Below are positions 53,877 to 64,000 of a DNA stretch of 64,000 nucleotides, piece by piece. A model generated the notes under the pieces. That model was not told where the DNA came from. It did no database searches and was given only the letters and a program-made list of their open reading frames with translations. The stretch comes from Curvibacter microcysteis. GTDB taxonomy: Bacteria > Pseudomonadota > Gammaproteobacteria > Burkholderiales > Burkholderiaceae_C. Where the stretch lies: positions 186,001-250,000 of the forward strand of contig NZ_JAQSIO010000004.1 of the NCBI RefSeq assembly GCF_028649455.1. The letters are read 5' to 3'. Numbering within the stretch: the first letter of the stretch is position 1; every line of letters begins with the position of its first letter. A program made the position numbers and the translations under genes.

Positions 53877-54185
53877 ATGAGTGCCAAGGAAACCCCTGCC
53901 ATCAGCCAACTGTTCGACCTGCTGGAGTCCCGCTACGCGCTGCGCGTGCTGTGGGCACTGCGTGACGAACACGCCCAAACCTTCCGTTTGTTACAAGACA
54001 GCGTGGGGGGCATCACCCCCAACACACTGAACACCCGTATCAAAGAGCTGCGTGAAGCCGGCCTGCTGGACCACGGCCCTTCGGGCTACCTGGTCACCGA
54101 CAGCGGCAAAGACCTGCTCAAACGCCTCAGCGACGTGCAAGCTTTCGCCGCCAAATGGGCTGCGAACCGCGCCAAAAAGAAGTGA
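53877..54185 (+). CDS. HxlR-family winged-helix regulator
   Basis: A 102-residue regulator: ESRYALRVLWALRDEHAQTFRLLQDSV, then NTLNTRIKELREAGLLDH, the HxlR/PadR-like recognition part. The ATG at 53877 follows GAGGAG; a frame back to 53787 is not favoured. No redox Cys is present. Target unknown; it stands alone between MarR and FKBP genes. Confidence 0.85.
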   Translation: MSAKETPAISQLFDLLESRYALRVLWALRDEHAQTFRLLQDSVGGITPNTLNTRIKELREAGLLDHGPSGYLVTDSGKDLLKRLSDVQAFAAKWAANRAKKK

Positions 54186-54335
54186 GCCCCCTCTGCCCTC
54201 TGGCCTGCAGAGGCGGCCCGGGCTCGGGTTCGACACAGCCGTTTCAGGGATAATCCGGGCTCTTCAACCGGGCCCGCCGGCGTTCAAGCGCCGCACCCAG
54301 CCCTCTTTTCTGACAGCACACACCCAAGGACTTTC

Positions 54336-55034
54336 ATGCCCACCACCGAATCCGGCCTGCAATACGAAGACACCACCGTTGGCGAAGGCAGCGAAGCCCG
54401 TGCCGGCGCCGAGGTCACCGTCCACTACACGGGCTGGTTGTACGAGAACGGCGTGCAAGGCGCCAAGTTCGACTCCAGCGTGGACCGCAATGACCCCTTC
54501 GAGTTCTCGCTGGGTGCAGGCATGGTCATCAAGGGCTGGGACCTGGGCGTGCAAGGCATGAAGGTGGGCGGCAAGCGCACCCTGATCATTCCGCCGCAGC
54601 TGGGCTACGGCGCACGCGGTGCCGGCGGCGTGATCCCGCCCAACGCCACGCTGAAGTTCGATGTGGAATTGCTGGGCGTGCAGTCCGCCGACACCGGTGG
54701 TGAACTGGAAGTCGTGGACACCGTGGTCGGCGCGGGCGACGAAGCCGTGGCCGGCCGCAAGGTGCGCGTGCATTACACCGGCTGGCTGTACAAGAACGGC
54801 GCCCAAGGCCCCAAGTTCGACTCCAGCCTGGACCGCAACTCGCCGTTTGAATTCGGCCTGGGGGCCGGCATGGTCATCAAGGGCTGGGACCAAGGCGTGC
54901 AAGGCATGAAGGTGGGCGGCAAGCGCACCCTGATCATCCCCGCCCACCTGGGTTACGGTGCACGCGGCGCCGGTGGCGTGATCCCGGGCAATGCCACGCT
55001 GAAGTTCGACGTCGAGCTGCTGGCAGTTCTGTGA
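54336..55034 (+). CDS. Tandem two-domain FKBP peptidyl-prolyl isomerase
   Basis: A 232-residue protein made of two complete FKBP domains (about 1-114 and 115-232). Each has VHYTGWLY, KFDSS, FEF, the VIKGWD loop, GGKRTLIIP, LGYGARGAGGVIP and a final LKFDVELL. Active-site Asp, Tyr, Phe and Trp are kept in both. The halves share long identical DNA runs (about 44 bases at 54546-54589 and again near 54894), showing recent duplication or gene conversion. No signal peptide, so it should be cytoplasmic. Most bacterial relatives have a single domain. Confidence 0.92.
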   Translation: MPTTESGLQYEDTTVGEGSEARAGAEVTVHYTGWLYENGVQGAKFDSSVDRNDPFEFSLGAGMVIKGWDLGVQGMKVGGKRTLIIPPQLGYGARGAGGVIPPNATLKFDVELLGVQSADTGGELEVVDTVVGAGDEAVAGRKVRVHYTGWLYKNGAQGPKFDSSLDRNSPFEFGLGAGMVIKGWDQGVQGMKVGGKRTLIIPAHLGYGARGAGGVIPGNATLKFDVELLAVL

Positions 55035-55081
55035 TTCCACGGGCCCCGCAGGGCCCGATCAGAGGGTCTTGAGCGCGCGAC

Positions 55082-55579
55082 TCAGCCCTGGAGCGCGCGC
55101 TCCAGGGGCGCAAATGCGGCAGGGCCCACTGCCTCCCGAATGCGGGGCGCAACCGCCCGCAACTCTTCCAGGTTGCCCGCCCCCTCCACGGCCAAATTCA
55201 GCCTGAACCCCCGCAAACCCAAAGACGCCGTCAACGCCACGGCGATGGGGTAGGCATCGGTGTAGCGCTGACGCGGGCTGCGCGCTTGAGCCTCGTCCAA
55301 GCCGGGAAGCGGCAAGTCAATGACCACCTCCTGCGCCTCAGTGGGGGCCGGCTCAAGGCGGGTCTCAGGCACCGGCGCCGACACGGGCGCCAGCACCCCC
55401 GAGGCCACCAAATGCTGCACATCGCTCAAGGTGATGCCCAAAGCAGCGGTGGAACGCAGCACCTCCTCCAGGTTTCGACGCCCATCAAAAAGAATGAACG
55501 CAGACCGCTGTCGAGGCGACAGGATGGGGTCACGCTGCTTGAAAAGCTGCTGCCCGACTTCAGTCTTGGCGTAAATCAT
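55082..55579 (-). CDS. Hypothetical protein
   Basis: A 165-residue protein I do not recognise. Residues 1-60 (MIYAKTEVGQQLFKQRD, LSPRQRSAFILFDGRRNLEEV) look like a small winged-helix-like domain; a Pro/Glu linker follows at about 60-95; the last 60 residues are helical. No signal peptide. The ATG at 55579 is chosen over a longer frame to 55621. It lies convergent to the FKBP gene and upstream of nothing obvious. Confidence 0.65.
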   Translation of the reverse strand: MIYAKTEVGQQLFKQRDPILSPRQRSAFILFDGRRNLEEVLRSTAALGITLSDVQHLVASGVLAPVSAPVPETRLEPAPTEAQEVVIDLPLPGLDEAQARSPRQRYTDAYPIAVALTASLGLRGFRLNLAVEGAGNLEELRAVAPRIREAVGPAAFAPLERALQG

Positions 55580-55747
55580 GGGCTTGACCGGAAAAAAGGA
55601 AACCAACTCGCCCGCCCGCAAAGCAAGCGGACGGCGACGTGAATTTCAGCTTGTCACGCAGACAGGCCTTTTTGAATTGGGGTTTATCCATAAACACCCG
55701 AGCGCACGGCCGGCCCCGAACGGGCCAGGCGGGACGCCGCTCCCAAG

Positions 55748-57850
55748 TCAAGCGTGGACATCGAGCACGGGCGCCGTCTCGCGCGGCCCCAGCAAACTGA
55801 CCAGCCAGGTGACGGCAAAACCCACTGGCACCCCGAAGACACCCGCCGACACGGGCTGAATGCCCAGCCACAGGCTCTGACCCGGGGCCAGCGCCAGCAC
55901 CGAGCGCAGCAATGGCGAGTTGGACAGCAGGTAATACACCGTCACCCCCAGCCCAGCCAGCATGCCGACAATGGCCCCCTGGCGGCTGGTACGCCGCCAA
56001 AAAATACCCAGCACCATGGCGGGAACCAACGCCGAGGCCGCCAGTGAGAAGGACGCTGACACGAGGGGCAGAATTTCCGAGGGTTTGAGGGCCGCCACAA
56101 AAGCCGCCAACATGGCCACGGCCAGCAACACGAATTTGGACAGGATCACCCGCCGCTCCTCCAGCCCCGCCTTGGGTGGCGCCCGGAACAAACGCAGGTC
56201 ACGCACCAGCGAATTGCTGATGGTCAGCAACAGGCCATCAGCGGTGGACAGGGCCGCGGCCAAGCCCCCCGCAGCCACCAAGCCGGACAGCACATAGGGC
56301 AGACCGCCGAGCTCCGGCATGGCCAGCATCACAATGTCGGCGCCTAGGCGAAGTTCGCCAAACTGGAGCAGGCCATCGCCGTTGACGTCACTGACCGACA
56401 CCAGCGCCGGGTCCACCTTGGACCATTGCACGATCCAGGTGGGCAAGGACTCGAAGGTGCTGCCCACCAGGTTGTTCATGACCTCGAACTTGACCAGCAC
56501 CGCCAGCGCTGGCGCGCTCACATAGAGCAATGCAATGAAGACCAGGGACCACGCCACGGAGGTGCGGGCCTCGGCCACCGAAGGGGTGGTGTAGTAACGG
56601 GTCAGCAGGTGGGGCAGGCCGGCCGTGCCCATCATCAAACAGAACATCAGGGCCAGGAAGTTAAGTCGCGAATGCTCGTAAGCCTGCTGCTCGGCAGGTG
56701 TGCCGTCGGGGTCGCCCGCAAAGGGACGGCTGTGGGGTGGCATGCCGCCCAAGGGCAAGGCGCGCTCGCGGCTTTCTTGAATGGCGCGCGTCCACTGCTC
56801 TCGCGCCGAGGCCGCGTCATGCGGCACGTTGGCCACATCCCGGCTGGCCGCCACGATCAAGGAGACATCGGCGTTCTGGGCCCGCAACTGGCGCAAGCGG
56901 TCCTGGGCGGCCTTGCGCTCCTTGATCAGGGCCGCGTCGATGTTCTCCAGATAGGACTCGTACTCCCGGGCACGGCGCAAGTAGATGGCAGACACCTCTT
57001 GCTCGGCCGGCGAGGCCATGAGCTGCTTTTCCAAGGCTTCAATCTTGACCAGTTGCTGGCCATAGACCCAAGGCGCCAGCGGATTGCCCACTTGCTTGTA
57101 GGCCAACCAAGACACTGGAATCAGGAAGGCAAGCAGCAAGATGATGTACTGCGCCACCTGGGTCCAGGTGATGGCCCGCATGCCGCCCAGAAACGAGCAC
57201 AGCAAGACCCCGCCCAGGCCCAGCATGATGCCGATCTCGAACTGCACCCCGGTCAGGCGCGATGCGATCAGGCCCACACCATAAATCTGCGCCACCACAT
57301 AGGTGAAAGAGCAGACCACAGCCGCCAGAGCGGCGATGACGCGGGGCCAGCGCCCGCCGAACCGGCGGTCAAAAAAGTCCGGCAAGGTGTAGAGCTGGAT
57401 GCGCCGGAGGTAAGGCGCGATCAGCATCGCCACCAGGCAAAAGCCGCCCGTCCAACCCAGCACATAGGCCAGACCACCGGGCTGGGCTTCGGAGCCCGAA
57501 AACCCCTGCAGGTAAAGCGCTCCGGCCAGGCTGATGAAGGAGGCCGCGCTCATCCAGTCGGCGGCCGCCGCCATGCCGTTGAAAAAAGCCGGGATGCGGC
57601 GCCCGGCCACGTAATAGTCCTCCGAGTCGGTGGTGCGGCAATAGATGCCGATGCCGGCGCACACCATCACGCTGGAGAACAAAAAGATCGGGCCAATCCA
57701 GCGCCGCGACAGGCCTTGCTGTTCGGCCCAGCCCATGAGCAGCAAGAAGCCCAGCAAGCCCACCACGTAGGCCGCCAGGATTTTGAACAGTCTGGTTTCG
57801 TAAGCCCGCCGCTCGCCCAGCGTGCGGGCCGCACGCAAGGACTCAGGCAT
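55748..57850 (-). CDS. Sodium/solute symporter, VC_2705 type
   Basis: A 700-residue SSS-family symporter with about 13 membrane segments (ADWMSAASFISLAGALYLQGF, GMRAITWTQVAQYIILL, TAGLPHLLTRYYTTPS, LSTADGLLLTISNSLVRD). Two soluble parts stand out. One is a charged coiled-coil-like insertion of about 120 residues (IEALEKQLMASPAEQEV to GTPAEQQAYEHS); the other is an EF-hand-like loop DVNGDGLLQFGE before a membrane helix. The ATG at 57850 overlaps the partner gene by eight bases. The substrate is probably a short carboxylate such as acetate (family knowledge). Confidence 0.88.
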   Translation of the reverse strand: MPESLRAARTLGERRAYETRLFKILAAYVVGLLGFLLLMGWAEQQGLSRRWIGPIFLFSSVMVCAGIGIYCRTTDSEDYYVAGRRIPAFFNGMAAAADWMSAASFISLAGALYLQGFSGSEAQPGGLAYVLGWTGGFCLVAMLIAPYLRRIQLYTLPDFFDRRFGGRWPRVIAALAAVVCSFTYVVAQIYGVGLIASRLTGVQFEIGIMLGLGGVLLCSFLGGMRAITWTQVAQYIILLLAFLIPVSWLAYKQVGNPLAPWVYGQQLVKIEALEKQLMASPAEQEVSAIYLRRAREYESYLENIDAALIKERKAAQDRLRQLRAQNADVSLIVAASRDVANVPHDAASAREQWTRAIQESRERALPLGGMPPHSRPFAGDPDGTPAEQQAYEHSRLNFLALMFCLMMGTAGLPHLLTRYYTTPSVAEARTSVAWSLVFIALLYVSAPALAVLVKFEVMNNLVGSTFESLPTWIVQWSKVDPALVSVSDVNGDGLLQFGELRLGADIVMLAMPELGGLPYVLSGLVAAGGLAAALSTADGLLLTISNSLVRDLRLFRAPPKAGLEERRVILSKFVLLAVAMLAAFVAALKPSEILPLVSASFSLAASALVPAMVLGIFWRRTSRQGAIVGMLAGLGVTVYYLLSNSPLLRSVLALAPGQSLWLGIQPVSAGVFGVPVGFAVTWLVSLLGPRETAPVLDVHA

Positions 57851-58139
57851 CCGGCGCTCCGCGCGCTCGGAGGCGGTCACTGCGGTTCATGACCAAGGCG
57901 TACAACACCACAATGCCAATGAAGACCAACACCGCCCCTTGTGACGCCACCCAATAGCCCAGCGAGCCACCCCAGCCGGGCAGGGTCACCCGCGCCAGGT
58001 CACGGGCCCAGAAGCAGGCACCGAAGGAGACAGCCGCCCACAGCAGCAGCAACGTAGCGCGCAGGGCCCAGTGGCGATTGGTGTTGTGGGGAGCGGGTGG
58101 CACGCCCTCAGGGCGCACCAATGGGGCGGAGTCGGACAT
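57843..58139 (-). CDS. DUF4212 small symporter subunit
   Basis: A 98-residue protein with two membrane segments (LRATLLLLWAAVSFGACFWARDL and SQGAVLVFIGIVVLYALVMNRSDRL), the form of DUF4212 proteins encoded just before VC_2705-type symporters. It overlaps the symporter gene, indicating coupled translation. Confidence 0.88.
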   Translation of the reverse strand: MSDSAPLVRPEGVPPAPHNTNRHWALRATLLLLWAAVSFGACFWARDLARVTLPGWGGSLGYWVASQGAVLVFIGIVVLYALVMNRSDRLRARGAPDA

Positions 58140-58203
58140 GCGACGATCATCGCACCAAGTGGGCCGCCGCCGGCCTAGGTCTTACCCAGGCGGCGGTGGC
58201 CCA

Positions 58204-58231
58204 GACCACCGGCCGAGCCCGGCGGGTGGTC
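58204..58231. other. Hairpin between ppsA and the symporter operon
   Basis: GACCACC and GGTGGTC pair, with GCCG and CGGC inside. It lies after the ppsA stop but has no T run, so it may stabilise the mRNA 3' end or act in Rho-dependent ending. Confidence 0.5.
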
Positions 58232-58244
58232 GTGAAGCGGGGCG

Positions 58245-60638
<2,394 letters not shown>

Positions 60639-60844
60639 GGGAAAGCTCCAGAAGTTGAAACCGGGTCTGCGGTGCCGTCCTCCGGGGACAGGCCACCAGC
60701 GCCCATGCACAGCCGGCGACTTTTTAGTTCTGCTTGTAGGTCAGAGCGGTGCATGGTGAGAATTTGGATAATGGCTGGATTGTAGGCGCGCGCGGCGCCC
60801 GAGGTCTGGCGACAGGCTGACACCCTCTTCAGGAGTCTCTTTTT
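60639..60844. promoter_or_regulatory. Divergent promoter region, ppsA / ppsR
   Basis: 206 bases between the divergent starts without a gene, with AT-richer stretches near 60720-60780. No defined operator was identified. Confidence 0.5.
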
Positions 60845-61666
60845 ATGCACACTCGCACCGTCTTCTTCATTTCGGACGGCACCGGCATCACCGCCGAAAC
60901 CTTCGGCAACGCCATCCTGGCCCAGTTCGACATGAAGCCGCGTCATGTGCGCCTGCCTTTCATCGACACCGTGGACAAGGCGCACCAGGTGGTGCGCCAG
61001 ATCAACCACACCGGCGACATCGAAGGCCGCAAGCCCATCGTCTTCACCACCCTGGTGAACATGGAGGTGCTGGCCGTGATCCAGGAAGGCTGCCAAGGCA
61101 TGCTGCTGGACATGTTCGGCACCTTCGTCCACCCGCTGGAAAAGGAACTGGGCATCAAGTCGCACCACCGCGTGGGGCGTTTCTCGGACGTCAGCAAGAG
61201 CCAGGAATACCACGACCGCATCGAAGCCATCAACTTCAGCCTGGCCCACGACGACGGCCAGTCCAACCGCGACCTGGAAGGCGCCGATGTGATCCTGGTC
61301 GGCGTGAGCCGCAGCGGCAAGACCCCGACGAGCCTGTACCTGGCCATGCAGCACGGCCTGAAGGCGGCCAACTACCCGCTGATCCCCGAGGACTTTGAGC
61401 GCCGCCAGCTGCCCCCGGCTCTGATGCCGCACCGCAAAAAGCTGTTCGGCCTGACCATCCACCCCGAACGCCTGTCCGAGATCCGCAACGAGCGCCGCCC
61501 CAACTCGCGCTACGCCAGCTTGGAGAACTGCCGCGCGGAGGTCAACGAGGCCGAGGCCATGATGCGGCGCAGCGGCATCCGCTGGCTCAGCAGCACCACC
61601 AAGTCGATCGAAGAGATCGCCACCACGATCTTGCAGGAAGTCCGGCCCGAGCGCCTGGTGTATTGA
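60845..61666 (+). CDS. ppsR: PEP synthase regulatory protein (bifunctional kinase/pyrophosphorylase)
   Basis: A 273-residue DUF299 protein that switches PpsA off by ADP-dependent phosphorylation and on by Pi-dependent dephosphorylation. The P-loop-like motif is [15 protein letters not shown]; the start [20 protein letters not shown] and the end [19 protein letters not shown] are hallmarks. It diverges from ppsA, the usual pairing. Confidence 0.95.
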   Translation: MHTRTVFFISDGTGITAETFGNAILAQFDMKPRHVRLPFIDTVDKAHQVVRQINHTGDIEGRKPIVFTTLVNMEVLAVIQEGCQGMLLDMFGTFVHPLEKELGIKSHHRVGRFSDVSKSQEYHDRIEAINFSLAHDDGQSNRDLEGADVILVGVSRSGKTPTSLYLAMQHGLKAANYPLIPEDFERRQLPPALMPHRKKLFGLTIHPERLSEIRNERRPNSRYASLENCRAEVNEAEAMMRRSGIRWLSSTTKSIEEIATTILQEVRPERLVY

Positions 61667-61705
61667 CGCGGCCCCGTCCGCCGGGACCGAGGCCGGGCCA
61701 GGGTC

Positions 61706-62512
61706 TCAGGCCGGCCCGATCAAGAGTTGCCGACAGCAGGGCATCGGGCTCTTCAGCTGAGTCTCCTGCACCGCCACCTTCCAGACCTGGCGCACCCGCT
61801 CGGGGGTCAGCACTTCATCGACCGTGCCGAACCAGGCCTGCGACGACGTCCCGTCAGCGCCGGGCAGCAGCAGCGCATCATCGGCATAGCGCAACGCCAG
61901 GTTGAGGTCATGCAAGACCACCACCACGCCCACCGACTGGGCCCGCGCCCAGGCCTGCAGCCAGCCCAGGCACGCGTGTTGGTGGGCCAGGTCCAGGGCC
62001 GCCGTGGGCTCATCCAACAACAGCCAGCGCGCCGCACCGGGTGCGGGAGGCTCCCAGATCTGGGCCAAGGCGCGAGCCCACTGCACACGGGCTTTCTCGC
62101 CGCCCGACAGGCTGGCATAGGCGCGCGCGCTCAAGTGCGCGACCCCCATCACCTGCAATGCCGCGGGCACGATGGCGCCCTCCTGCGCGCTGGGTTGCGC
62201 CTGGTGGGCAAACCGGCCCAAGGCCACCACCTCGTGCACCGAGAAGTCAAAAGCCACGGCGCTGTCCTGGAGCATGACCGCGCGGTGCCGGGCCAAGGCC
62301 GGTTCCGCCCATTGCGCCAGCGCGCGCTGGCCCAGACACACCCGCCCCTGCCACGGTCGCTGCAAACCGGACAACACCGCCAGCAGGCTGGACTTGCCCG
62401 CGCCGTTGGGCCCGAGCACCGCCGTCACCCGACCCGCTTGCAGCACCGCATGACACCGCACCAAGACCTGCGGCGGGCGCACCGACACGGCCACATCTTG
62501 CAGATCCATCAT
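61706..62512 (-). CDS. hmuV: Haemin ABC transporter ATPase
   Basis: A 268-residue ATPase of the iron/haem/B12 class. Walker A is GPNGAGKSS, the signature LSGGEKARVQWARAL, Walker B LLLDEPTAALD, and the switch His is in VLHDLNLAL. It begins at tandem ATGs (62512, 62509) overlapping the permease stop. Gene order and the HmuT-like receptor favour haem over B12. Confidence 0.88.
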   Translation of the reverse strand: MMDLQDVAVSVRPPQVLVRCHAVLQAGRVTAVLGPNGAGKSSLLAVLSGLQRPWQGRVCLGQRALAQWAEPALARHRAVMLQDSAVAFDFSVHEVVALGRFAHQAQPSAQEGAIVPAALQVMGVAHLSARAYASLSGGEKARVQWARALAQIWEPPAPGAARWLLLDEPTAALDLAHQHACLGWLQAWARAQSVGVVVVLHDLNLALRYADDALLLPGADGTSSQAWFGTVDEVLTPERVRQVWKVAVQETQLKSPMPCCRQLLIGPA

Positions 62513-63549
62513 CCCAAGCCCCTCTTGGCCCGGCGCAGCAGCGTCAGGAACACCGGCACGCCCACATAGGCCGTCAACACCCCCAAGGGCAGCTCGGCAG
62601 GCTGCACCAGCACCCGGGCCAACGCATCGGCGCCGACCACCAAGACCGCGCCCAACAAGGCCGATCCCGGCAGCAAGTACCGGTGATCCGACCCCGCCAG
62701 CAAGCGCACGGCATGGGGGGCGATCAGCCCCACAAAGCCAATCACCCCGGTGAAGGCCGTGATGGCGCCCACCAACAAGGCGGTCAAGGCCACAGCCTGG
62801 CGCTTGAGCGACTCCAGCCGCAAGCCCGACAACACGGCCTGGGCCTCGCCCAAGGCCAGCACATTCAAGCCCCGCGCCAGCCGACAGGCCAGGCCCCCAG
62901 CCAGCCCCACCACGCCGACCAGCAAGGTCACAGAGGCCCAGCGCGCCCCGCCCAGGCTGCCCATCAGCCAAAACTGCAGGTTGCGCAACTGCTCATCGGT
63001 GGCCAGAAAACTCAGGGTGCCCAAACCCGCCCCAGCCAAAGCATTGACCCCCACGCCGGCCAGCAGCATGGACTCCACGCGCAGCCCGCCGGGCGAGCGC
63101 GCCAGGCCATAAATCAAGGCGCACACCAGCAGGCCGCCCCCAAACGCGCCAAGGACCAGGGCGGCACCACCCAGGCTGCGTGACAGGCCAGGCCACCACC
63201 AGGTGCCCAGCACGATGGTGCTGGCCGCCGCCAGCGCCGCGCCGCTGCTGACCCCGATCAAGCCGGGGTCGGCCAGCGGATTGCGAAACAAGCCTTGCAT
63301 CAACGCCCCCGCCAGGCCCAGGCCTGCGCCTGCGGCCAGCCCCAGCACCAAACGCGGCAGTCGAATGTGCAGAAACACCAGGCCATCCGCGCTGGCCCGG
63401 GCCTCTGGCGACCACAAGAGCGCGCCCAGTCGCAGCACATCGAGTTGGTACGCCCCGGTGAGCGCGGCCAGCCCGGTGGCTGCCAGCAACAGGCTGGACA
63501 AGCCCCACAACAAGCCGGGGTGACGCCCCGCACCCAGCGCCGTGCTCAT
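62509..63549 (-). CDS. hmuU: Haemin ABC transporter permease
   Basis: A 346-residue FecCD-family permease with about nine to ten membrane segments; motifs include RLPRLVLGLAAGAGLGLAGALMQGLFRNPLADPGLIGVSSGAA in pieces and GFVGLIAPHAVRLL. The ATG at 63549 overlaps the hmuT stop (ATGA), fixing the start; the longer frame to 63672 runs inside hmuT. Confidence 0.92.
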   Translation of the reverse strand: MSTALGAGRHPGLLWGLSSLLLAATGLAALTGAYQLDVLRLGALLWSPEARASADGLVFLHIRLPRLVLGLAAGAGLGLAGALMQGLFRNPLADPGLIGVSSGAALAAASTIVLGTWWWPGLSRSLGGAALVLGAFGGGLLVCALIYGLARSPGGLRVESMLLAGVGVNALAGAGLGTLSFLATDEQLRNLQFWLMGSLGGARWASVTLLVGVVGLAGGLACRLARGLNVLALGEAQAVLSGLRLESLKRQAVALTALLVGAITAFTGVIGFVGLIAPHAVRLLAGSDHRYLLPGSALLGAVLVVGADALARVLVQPAELPLGVLTAYVGVPVFLTLLRRAKRGLG

Positions 63550-64000
63550 GCGCCGAACAGGCCCTGGTGCAAGGCCAGGACCGCGCCGGGCAGGCGCGGC
63601 CCAAAGCCCAGCAAGTGGCTGGCCTCCAAGGTGACCAAGCGGCGACGGGCAAACGCCGGTGTGAGCGCCCATTCGGGACGCTGCCAGAAGCGCTCGGCAC
63701 CGCCCTGCGCCTCCAGGCCCTGGTGGGTCGTGACCAGCACCTCGGGCGCGGCCGCCGCCAAGGCCTCGGCGTTCAAGGGCCGGTAGCCTTCAAACCCCGT
63801 CATGGCATTGACCGCCCCTGCGTAGGCCAGCACCGCATCCGCCGCTGTCCCCCGCCCCGCCACCTGGGGTGCTCCGGCATGGGCCAGGACGAACAAGGCC
63901 CGTGGCGCGGGCTGGCCACGCCGGCCAGCCACCTTGGCGCCAAGCTGAGCCCATTGCGCCTCCAAGGCCTGCCCCAGCGCCCGGGCCGCGGCCACGCGGC
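63546..64000 (-). CDS. hmuT: Haemin-binding periplasmic receptor, 5' part missing
   Basis: The frame is open to the window edge, so only the C-terminal 150 residues are seen. Motifs AGRGTAADAVLAYAGAVNAM, GYRPLNAEALAAAAPEVLVTTHQGLE and LLGFGPRLPGAVLAL match the HmuT branch of class III binding proteins. First gene of the visible hmuTUV set; the outer-membrane receptor would lie beyond the window. Confidence 0.85.
   Translation of the reverse strand, partial: RVAAARALGQALEAQWAQLGAKVAGRRGQPAPRALFVLAHAGAPQVAGRGTAADAVLAYAGAVNAMTGFEGYRPLNAEALAAAAPEVLVTTHQGLEAQGGAERFWQRPEWALTPAFARRRLVTLEASHLLGFGPRLPGAVLALHQGLFGA

Noticed and set aside
62513-62971. N-terminal extension of the hmuV frame, making an apparent fusion protein
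   Set aside because: It lies inside the permease gene, and tandem ATGs at 62512/62509 give the usual overlap start.

Overview
The window reads as a chromosomal segment of a high-GC betaproteobacterium, most likely Burkholderiales and close to Comamonadaceae. The reasons are the GC-rich codon use, five Bug-type (tripartite tricarboxylate) solute receptors, a Burkholderiales-type porin, an hmuTUV haem locus and many LysR/GntR/MarR-regulated catabolic modules. No tRNA, rRNA or CRISPR array was seen. Many very long antisense reading frames are GC artefacts and are left out.

Layout. (1) 0-4.2 kb: an amidase and an omega-aminotransferase, with a divergent LysR regulator. (2) 4.4-14.9 kb: an orphan type VI secretion effector island, with vgrG, an unknown gene, a 1520-residue PAAR-Rhs protein and a small exported immunity candidate. 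It is followed by a decayed transposase tail, a displaced second rhs tip with its own membrane-anchored immunity candidate, and a complete but inactivated IS5-family element. The toxin tips and immunity genes are clearly richer in AT than the surroundings. The tip of the intact Rhs carries an L,D-transpeptidase (YkuD) signature, and its neighbour carries a signal peptide. Both suggest a periplasmic, peptidoglycan-directed toxin. (3) 14.9-20.7 kb: an orphan TRAP receptor and a livKHMGF branched-chain amino-acid type ABC operon. (4) 20.9-35.7 kb: a ComFB-like gene, then a two-armed locus for oxidative uronate/aldarate breakdown. The left arm has three Bug receptors, KdgD, a 2-oxoglutarate-semialdehyde dehydrogenase and a hydroxyacid dehydrogenase. 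The right arm has uronate dehydrogenase, lactonase, a TRAP transporter and a porin. A GntR/FadR regulator sits between the arms, and similar GTTGTACGA-type sites lie in front of both. (5) 35.7-43.2 kb: an amidohydrolase diverging from crotonase, feruloyl-CoA-synthetase-like, SDR, Bug receptor and acyl-CoA dehydrogenase genes. This fits CoA-dependent beta-oxidative deacetylation of hydroxycinnamates. (6) 43.2-50.4 kb: two diguanylate cyclases, a degenerate HD-GYP protein and an M20 hydrolase/Bug/LysR module. (7) 50.4-55.6 kb: slyX, ahpF, ahpC with an OxyR-like site, MarR and HxlR regulators, and a tandem FKBP. (8) 55.7-64 kb: a sodium/solute symporter with its DUF4212 partner, ppsA with divergent ppsR, and hmuTUV cut by the window end.

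Taken together, the segment is a catabolic region for plant-derived compounds (uronates, hydroxycinnamates) interrupted by an interbacterial-competition island. Functions are assigned from motifs and gene context read by eye; no database search was possible.
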